Positions 22,593-27,508 of a DNA stretch of 27,508 nt are shown piece after piece. The stretch is from Hydrogenovibrio sp. UBA650. Lineage in GTDB: Bacteria > Pseudomonadota > Gammaproteobacteria > Thiomicrospirales > Thiomicrospiraceae. Positions within the stretch are counted from its first letter, which is position 1; each line of letters starts with the position of its first letter. The notes under the pieces were generated by a model that had not been told where the DNA came from, searched no databases, and worked only from the letters and a program-made list of their open reading frames with translations. Location of the stretch: assembly GCA_002299245.1 (NCBI GenBank), contig DBOI01000102.1:1-27508 (forward strand), given 5' to 3'. A program made the translations under genes and the position numbers.

Positions 22593-23774
22593 TTAGTCCT
22601 TCCCAAATAGATCACGGGTATAGATTTTTTCTACAACGTCTTCAAGCTCTTCAACCATTCTGTTTGCAATGATCACGTCTGAAACATTTTTGAACTCACC
22701 TAAGTCAGTCATGACTTTTGAATGGAAGAATTCACTTTCCCCCTGTTCGGATAAGACGGGCTCATAGACAACTATTTCGACACCTTTGGCTTTAATGCGT
22801 TTCATGACGCCTTGGATTGCACTGGCCCTAAAGTTATCTGAACCTTGCTTCATGACGAGTCTGAATATGCCAACTGTTGCTGGATTTCTTGCGATGACTT
22901 GATCTGCGACAAAGTCTTTTCGAGTCGTGTTTGAGTCTACAATCGCTTTAATAATATTGTTGGGCACATCTTGGTAATTTGCTAATAATTGCTTCGTGTC
23001 TTTTGGTAAGCAGTAACCGCCATAGCCAAAGCTAGGATTGTTGTAGTGGCTTCCTATTCTAGGGTCTAGGCCGACTCCTTCAATGACCTGTTTGGTATTC
23101 AGGCCATGTGATTCGCAATAAGTATCGAGTTCATTAAAATAAGATACACGCATTGCTAGGTAGGTATTAGAGAATAGCTTAACGGCTTCTGCTTCAGTAC
23201 TGTTTGTAAATAAAACCGGAATGTCAGCGTCGTCTTTTTCAGCACCTTCAACTAGTAGTTGTGCAAAAGTCTTAGCCTTATCAGAAGTATCCCCAACGAT
23301 AATTCTAGAAGGATAAAGGTTGTCATATAAAGCCTTGCCTTCTCTAAGAAACTCCGGAGAAAAGATGATGTTATCGACACCGTATTTTTGTTTGATTTTG
23401 TCTGTATATCCTACCGGTATCGTGGACTTGATGACCATTGTGGTATTGGGTTCGATTTTCAAAACGTCTTCAATTACGGATTCAACAGAATTGGTGTTGA
23501 AGGTGTTGGTGTCAGTATCGTAATCTGTTGGTGTTGCAATAATTACGAAATCTGCACCCTTATAGGCTTGTTCTTTGTCTAAAGTCGCCTTAAAGTTTAA
23601 AGTTCGGTTGGATAGAAAGTCGCTAATTTCAGTGTCAACGATTGGCGAGATGTTCTGGTTTAGTAAATCAATTTTTTCTTGAATAATATCTAGCGCAACC
23701 ACTTCATGGCGTTGTGCTAATAACACAGCTAATGATAACCCTACGTAACCCGTTCCTGACACTGCAATTTTCAT
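22593..23774 (-). CDS. ugd: UDP-glucose 6-dehydrogenase
   Basis: It oxidises UDP-glucose to UDP-glucuronate with two NAD+, which predicts an acidic polymer. The 393-residue protein begins with the NAD-binding [17 protein letters not shown]. It has [10 protein letters not shown], the [11 protein letters not shown] stretch, [20 protein letters not shown], and the catalytic cysteine C255 in [14 protein letters not shown]. All are diagnostic of the UDP-glucose/GDP-mannose dehydrogenase family and, in this form, of Ugd. I chose ATG 23774 because it gives the canonical N-terminus. An in-frame GTG at 23786 would add only MSRT. A 124-base gap separates this start from the VpsP-like gene upstream. That gap could hold an internal promoter, but I found no hexamer pair with proper spacing. 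Confidence 0.95.
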   Translation of the reverse strand: MKIAVSGTGYVGLSLAVLLAQRHEVVALDIIQEKIDLLNQNISPIVDTEISDFLSNRTLNFKATLDKEQAYKGADFVIIATPTDYDTDTNTFNTNSVESVIEDVLKIEPNTTMVIKSTIPVGYTDKIKQKYGVDNIIFSPEFLREGKALYDNLYPSRIIVGDTSDKAKTFAQLLVEGAEKDDADIPVLFTNSTEAEAVKLFSNTYLAMRVSYFNELDTYCESHGLNTKQVIEGVGLDPRIGSHYNNPSFGYGGYCLPKDTKQLLANYQDVPNNIIKAIVDSNTTRKDFVADQVIARNPATVGIFRLVMKQGSDNFRASAIQGVMKRIKAKGVEIVVYEPVLSEQGESEFFHSKVMTDLGEFKNVSDVIIANRMVEELEDVVEKIYTRDLFGKD

Positions 23775-23898
23775 TGTTCTACTCACTTTTTTTATCGGTA
23801 ATTGTCCTTATTCTATATAACAAGGTGATGTTTTGTATACTCTGTTTATTAATTTAATTGTAAAAAGTTTCTGCGGAGTGGGTAGAGTAGGAAAAAGG

Positions 23899-24579
23899 TT
23901 ATTTACATAAGCCGTATGTTCGAGTTTTCTTGGCCTTTGCATAGGTACAGCTCACCAAGAGTAAGTTGTTTTTTTGAAGATGTTTTCTAAGTTTTGCACT
24001 CTCATTGAAGCCAATTGATCCCATTTTGATAATATCTGCCAATACTATATTTCTTGTTGTATTATCTATCCCATGCCAAGATCTTATACCAAGTAAGGTT
24101 GTTCTATATTGCAATGATGGAATTTGTTCGGTCATTTTTTTTGCTTTGAAATAAACTGAATAAAACTCATCATCAAATTCCTTGAGCTCTATTTTTATAC
24201 TGGCTAAGTTTATCCAAGACATGGGCCAGAGAGGGGTTAATTGGGTTTGACTCCGATAAGCCGTTAGAGCTTTTTGTCTGGCACTTATAATTTCTTGGTT
24301 ATCGCTGTCAAAGTTTTGGTTGTAGGTCTTCCACTGATACGCTTTCCCTATGTTTTCATTTAAAAACCCATCATTTACTGGAAACCACTCTCTAGATTCA
24401 AGTGAATAGGCTATCGCAGTGTCTAGTGCTCTTAAATCAGGTTCGGCACCAGACTTCTTCCAGTCATTGAGAAAGAGATCTGTTTTCAATTTAAGGATTG
24501 ATGATGAGAAAAACATAATGCTCAGGACTAGCAGAGCGCCTGAAATAAAAGGAATTAGAGAGGGGGCGAGGTATTTCAT
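23899..24579 (-). CDS. VpsP-like membrane-anchored polysaccharide biosynthesis protein
   Basis: The 226-residue protein has a single N-terminal membrane helix (about residues 8-30). The remaining region is predicted periplasmic and helix-rich. It has a TPR-like pattern, with LDTAIAYSLESREWFPVN followed by GKAYQW and a LTPLWPMSWINLASIKIEL stretch. This arrangement matches the poorly characterised VpsP family of Vibrio-type exopolysaccharide loci. The biochemical role is unknown; a scaffold between Wzc, the polymerase and the exporter is possible. AAAGGA lies 8 bases before the ATG and fixes the start. It sits between the phosphatase gene and ugd, 37 bases after the former. The family call is by overall pattern, without a catalytic motif to test. 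Confidence 0.7.
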   Translation of the reverse strand: MKYLAPSLIPFISGALLVLSIMFFSSSILKLKTDLFLNDWKKSGAEPDLRALDTAIAYSLESREWFPVNDGFLNENIGKAYQWKTYNQNFDSDNQEIISARQKALTAYRSQTQLTPLWPMSWINLASIKIELKEFDDEFYSVYFKAKKMTEQIPSLQYRTTLLGIRSWHGIDNTTRNIVLADIIKMGSIGFNESAKLRKHLQKNNLLLVSCTYAKAKKTRTYGLCK

Positions 24580-24616
24580 ATTTAATTCCTTTGTAAATTA
24601 AATGTTAAGCCTAAAA

Positions 24617-25339
24617 TTAGAATTTAGTAGCAGCAATAAGCGCTGGGTTCTCTATAAACAACCTCTTCGCAGTCGTCGTCGAGGTGAGTTCACTTACCTC
24701 TTTAAAGCTTGCTGATAGCTTGGGGGGGCGGTAATCCAGGTTATGGGCATCGGTCGCAAGAATGGTAATTGCGTCTTGTTGTAAAAGGTATTCAAGTGTT
24801 TTCTTTGCCTGGTTGCCAAACTTACCAAGAATGGCGCTTGCCGTACCCTGCGTGAGGCAGCCTTGCTGAATAAATGAACTTAATCTTTTCGTGTCATTCT
24901 GAAAAATAGAGTTTCTTTCAGGGTGTGCAATCATTGGCGTGATACTGTTTTTAAGAAGCCACTCTATTAGTTTTTCACTGCCAAGGGGTATAAGGTTTGA
25001 CGGAAATTCCAGTAGAAGAACATCTGAATTATTCCACTTACCTATGAAAGGAAGGGAGTTGTTTTTTACTGCCGGAACAATTTCTGGGCCAATCCTAACT
25101 TCAGCTGCCGCAGAGACGGCTAAAGGTATGCCCTCTTTCAATAATGCCTCTTTGAATCGGTTTAGGCTAGTGTAGATTCCTTCTTTGGTATTGTCATACC
25201 TACCGGGGTGTATATGAGGCGTGCATACAGTATGTGTTATTCCATCTTCTACCGCTATTCTTGCAAGTTGCAGAGAGGTCTCCATGTCTGCGGAGCCATC
25301 ATCAAGTCCGGGTAGAAGATGGTTATGTAAATCATACAT
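24617..25339 (-). CDS. PHP-type protein tyrosine phosphatase (CpsB/YwqE-like)
   Basis: This metal-dependent phosphatase dephosphorylates the tyrosine-rich tail of the cognate BY-kinase. The 240-residue PHP-fold protein has the metal ligands in order: DLHNHLLPGLDDG (3-15) with H5 and H7, TPHIHPG (40-46) with H42 and H44, E80 in AAEVRI, H139 in AHPERN, and D197 and H199 in ATDAHN. The family is best known from Gram-positive capsule loci, where it replaces the low-molecular-weight phosphatase Wzb. It also occurs in Gram-negative exopolysaccharide clusters. Its start overlaps the end of the kinase gene by 8 bases, which argues for coupled translation and a matched kinase/phosphatase pair. No Wzb-type gene is present in the window. 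Confidence 0.93.
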   Translation of the reverse strand: MYDLHNHLLPGLDDGSADMETSLQLARIAVEDGITHTVCTPHIHPGRYDNTKEGIYTSLNRFKEALLKEGIPLAVSAAAEVRIGPEIVPAVKNNSLPFIGKWNNSDVLLLEFPSNLIPLGSEKLIEWLLKNSITPMIAHPERNSIFQNDTKRLSSFIQQGCLTQGTASAILGKFGNQAKKTLEYLLQQDAITILATDAHNLDYRPPKLSASFKEVSELTSTTTAKRLFIENPALIAATKF

Positions 25340-27508
25340 TTGTTTTTAAGTTTTTTGTGTCGCCACTACTGTATCCATAATAATCGTAGTAACCATCAAA
25401 AGTATAGCCTTGTTTCTTGGATTTCTGAATATCAACCTGATTCAAAATGACCCCTCTTACAGGAGACTTATTCTGTAATAGCTTGCCGATTCCTTTCTCG
25501 GCGACTTTAATATCCGTCGAGTCTGACTTCACTATATAGATGACAGAGTCAGCATACTTAGACAGAACTAAAGTGTCACTGACAGCATGAACTGGTGGGC
25601 TATCTATGATGATTCGATCGTATTTTTCCGATAACTCTAAAATCAGTTTTTCGAACCTGTCTGATGAGATTAGTTCCAGTGGGTTGGGAGGGACGACTCC
25701 TGCCACGATGGTATCTATCCCGCCATAGAGAGATTGAATGCATTCATCTAGTGTGTTGCTCCCAGTGATCAGGTTGGCTAACCCCGGAGTGCCAGGAGGT
25801 AGGCCTAATATTTTTGAAATAGTCGGTCTTCTCATGTCAGCTTCAATCAGAATGGTCTTCTCCATTTGACTGATTGCATCAGATAAGTTGATTGATATCG
25901 TACTTTTACCTTCGCCAGGAATTGATGACGTTACCACCACTACTTTATGGTTGGTATCGAGCGATGAAAGCATCACACTGGTTCGAATTGTCCGAACACA
26001 TTCGGTAAATATTTTGTGGTTGTCCTTGTGGAAAGTCAGTCCAACTTTTTGATCTTTCTTTCTTTTTATAAGGGGGATGATACCTAACACTGGTAGGTTA
26101 AGTTTTGACTCAACATCTTCGGTTGTTTTGAACGTGTTATTTAAAATCTGAACGATGATCGTTAATAGTACAGCAAGTAAACCAGCCAAAATTCCAGCCA
26201 AAATAATAATTAGTTTTTTATTCGGCTTTATTGGCCCACCAGGCACGTTGGCTTTGTCAACAATTCGTGCATTTGATGTATCCAAATCAGTCGTTGCCGT
26301 GGTCTCTTTGTATCGAGTCATGAAGGTGTCAAAGATTTCTTTATTGTAGTTTACTTCTCTTTGAAGCTCTCTCAGCCTAAACTCGTTTTTTGAAATGGAT
26401 TGAATTTCTTGCTTGTTTTCTTTTACGGATTGTTTAAGAGAATTAACATTTGCTGCTGCAATTTGATATTGTCTCTTAATACTTGCAGCAATTTGTTCAA
26501 CGTGTGTTTTCAAACTTGCCTGGGCTGACTTTAGTTCTCCAATTGCTGTTTGCATGTATGGATGTCTTTGTCCATATCGCTTAGAGTATTCATCTACTTT
26601 GGCTTGAGCTTTTGCTTCTTCAGCCTTGAATGTCTGAACAAGAGGGTTACTCAAAACCGCGGGGACTGAAGCAAGTTTTTTCCAGTTACTTTTCTTGATT
26701 GATCGTACTTGTTGATACTGGCTTCTGATTTCGGCCAACTTGGCTCTTGCATCAACGAGCCTTTGATTGATGGCAGAAAGTTCATCTGCTGAAACGGTTA
26801 CAATCCCGCCAACATCGATCAAACCTTCTTTCTCTTTGAATTCTTGTAGTGTAATTTCTGAGTTTTTAAGGTTTTGTCTAAGTTCAGTAAGGCGATTGTT
26901 CATCCATGAAGCCGCATTCAAAGAGGCTTCCATTTCTGCATCAAGTTGACTGTTTATAAAGTTGGTTGCAAATGAGTTGGCAATATCTGCTGCTAAAAAA
27001 GGGTCTTTTGATTCAATTGCAATTTCGACTAGTTGTGTTTTATTAATAGGGGTTATTTCGAGTTGATTCATGACCCGAAAGACTGCGTAGCCGAATACGT
27101 CTTCATCGGTGATTACTTTTTCTTCTGCAAAGTCCTCAGGCAGGAGCCCAGGGATCAAGTTGTGAACATCGAAATCAATGATTGTTTGCTTTAAACTAAA
27201 AGCAGGTTCTGGGTGCTGCCTAAAGTCATAAATAGGGTGGTTAACTAAATTCAGCTCGTTGACAACTCTCTCGGCAAGTGTTCTCGATCTAAGTAATTCA
27301 AATTGGGTTTTTAGGTATTCGCTACTGGCACCATCAATCCCATAAATTTGTTCAATAGACAGAATTTGGGCTTCTTGCTGCTCAATCTGCATTTTGGCAG
27401 TTGCTTTAAAGGTTGGTTCTATTGACATAACCAGTAATGAAGCAATGATCATCGCTAAAAATGAAAGCAGGATGATACGCCATTTTTTTCTCCAAACAGC
27501 CTGATAGA
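25332..27508 (-). CDS. wzc: Polysaccharide co-polymerase/BY-kinase (Wzc-like), 5' end beyond the window
   Basis: It controls chain length and export by cycles of tyrosine autophosphorylation. The gene is open to the window edge. The frame upstream of the ATG at 27452 reads YQAVWRKKWRIILLSFLA, a typical start of the first membrane helix, so the true start lies outside. Counting from the first complete codon (724 residues visible), a Wzz-type periplasmic region with long coiled coils follows the first helix. A second helix lies at about 432-453 after a proline-rich GGPIKPNKK. The kinase has Walker A SSIPGEGKST (527-536), Walker A' ILIEADMRRP (552-561) and Walker B IIIDSPP (632-638). The tail has a cluster of six tyrosines at 701-712, the usual autophosphorylation sites. 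It is the most upstream visible gene of the leftward unit. Confidence 0.95.
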   Translation of the reverse strand, partial: YQAVWRKKWRIILLSFLAMIIASLLVMSIEPTFKATAKMQIEQQEAQILSIEQIYGIDGASSEYLKTQFELLRSRTLAERVVNELNLVNHPIYDFRQHPEPAFSLKQTIIDFDVHNLIPGLLPEDFAEEKVITDEDVFGYAVFRVMNQLEITPINKTQLVEIAIESKDPFLAADIANSFATNFINSQLDAEMEASLNAASWMNNRLTELRQNLKNSEITLQEFKEKEGLIDVGGIVTVSADELSAINQRLVDARAKLAEIRSQYQQVRSIKKSNWKKLASVPAVLSNPLVQTFKAEEAKAQAKVDEYSKRYGQRHPYMQTAIGELKSAQASLKTHVEQIAASIKRQYQIAAANVNSLKQSVKENKQEIQSISKNEFRLRELQREVNYNKEIFDTFMTRYKETTATTDLDTSNARIVDKANVPGGPIKPNKKLIIILAGILAGLLAVLLTIIVQILNNTFKTTEDVESKLNLPVLGIIPLIKRKKDQKVGLTFHKDNHKIFTECVRTIRTSVMLSSLDTNHKVVVVTSSIPGEGKSTISINLSDAISQMEKTILIEADMRRPTISKILGLPPGTPGLANLITGSNTLDECIQSLYGGIDTIVAGVVPPNPLELISSDRFEKLILELSEKYDRIIIDSPPVHAVSDTLVLSKYADSVIYIVKSDSTDIKVAEKGIGKLLQNKSPVRGVILNQVDIQKSKKQGYTFDGYYDYYGYSSGDTKNLKTNV

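Noticed and set aside
23775..23786. GTG start of ugd giving an MSRT extension
   Set aside because: The ATG at 23774 gives the canonical [14 protein letters not shown] terminus and is the simpler choice.
27440..27452. Start of the Wzc-like protein at the ATG at 27452
   Set aside because: The frame stays open to the window edge and encodes WRKKWRIILLSF, the usual start of the first membrane helix, so the gene begins outside the window.

Overview
The window is a large, Wzy-dependent exopolysaccharide or capsule biosynthesis locus. By eye the DNA is AT-rich, roughly 40% GC. The gene set points to a Gram-negative gammaproteobacterium, probably aquatic: a fused polysaccharide co-polymerase/tyrosine kinase, a WcaJ-type priming transferase, a VpsP-like membrane protein, Wzx and Wzy, and a Tat-exported oxidoreductase. 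No marker gene allows a firmer placement. I saw no RNA genes, CRISPR arrays or transposases. The right edge cuts the Wzc-like gene in its 5' part, so the locus continues to the right, where an outer-membrane export protein would be expected.

Layout, left to right. (a) 268-1647 (+): a lone O-antigen polymerase/ligase-family protein. (b) 1800-7482 (-), transcribed leftward: GH5 glycosidase, WecG-type glycosyltransferase, phosphohexomutase, GalE and the WcaJ-type priming enzyme. (c) 7516-11482 (+): a second polymerase/ligase-family protein, a flippase, and an unusual phosphoribosyltransferase-HAD fusion, closed by a bidirectional terminator at 11528-11566. (d) 11576-12727 (-): a GT4 glycosyltransferase. 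(e) 13099-17093 (+): a membrane O-acyltransferase with an SGNH domain, then a GMC-type FAD oxidoreductase translationally coupled to a small Tat-signal protein. (f) 17090-27508 (-), transcribed leftward: Wzc, a PHP-type tyrosine phosphatase, a VpsP-like protein, UDP-glucose dehydrogenase, then GT2, acetyltransferase, GT2, GT4, acetyltransferase and a GT-B enzyme, with several ATGA-type overlaps.

Working model. WcaJ loads hexose-1-phosphate onto undecaprenyl phosphate. Cytoplasmic transferases (WecG type, two GT2, two GT4, one GT-B) extend the repeat unit using UDP-galactose (GalE), UDP-glucuronate (Ugd) and products of the phosphohexomutase. The acetyltransferases decorate it. Wzx flips it, one of the two polymerase-family proteins polymerises it, and the Wzc/PHP-phosphatase pair controls length and export. 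The periplasmic GH5 enzyme probably trims or clears polymer.

Two modules stand out. The first is the phosphoribosyltransferase-HAD fusion, which I infer installs ribofuranose from PRPP by phosphoribosyl transfer and dephosphorylation. The second is the GMC/Tat pair, which resembles the alpha and gamma subunits of bacterial FAD-glucose dehydrogenase, including a CCx4CxxC iron-sulfur-like motif. It may oxidise the polymer or a sugar in the periplasm. Both functions are inferences.
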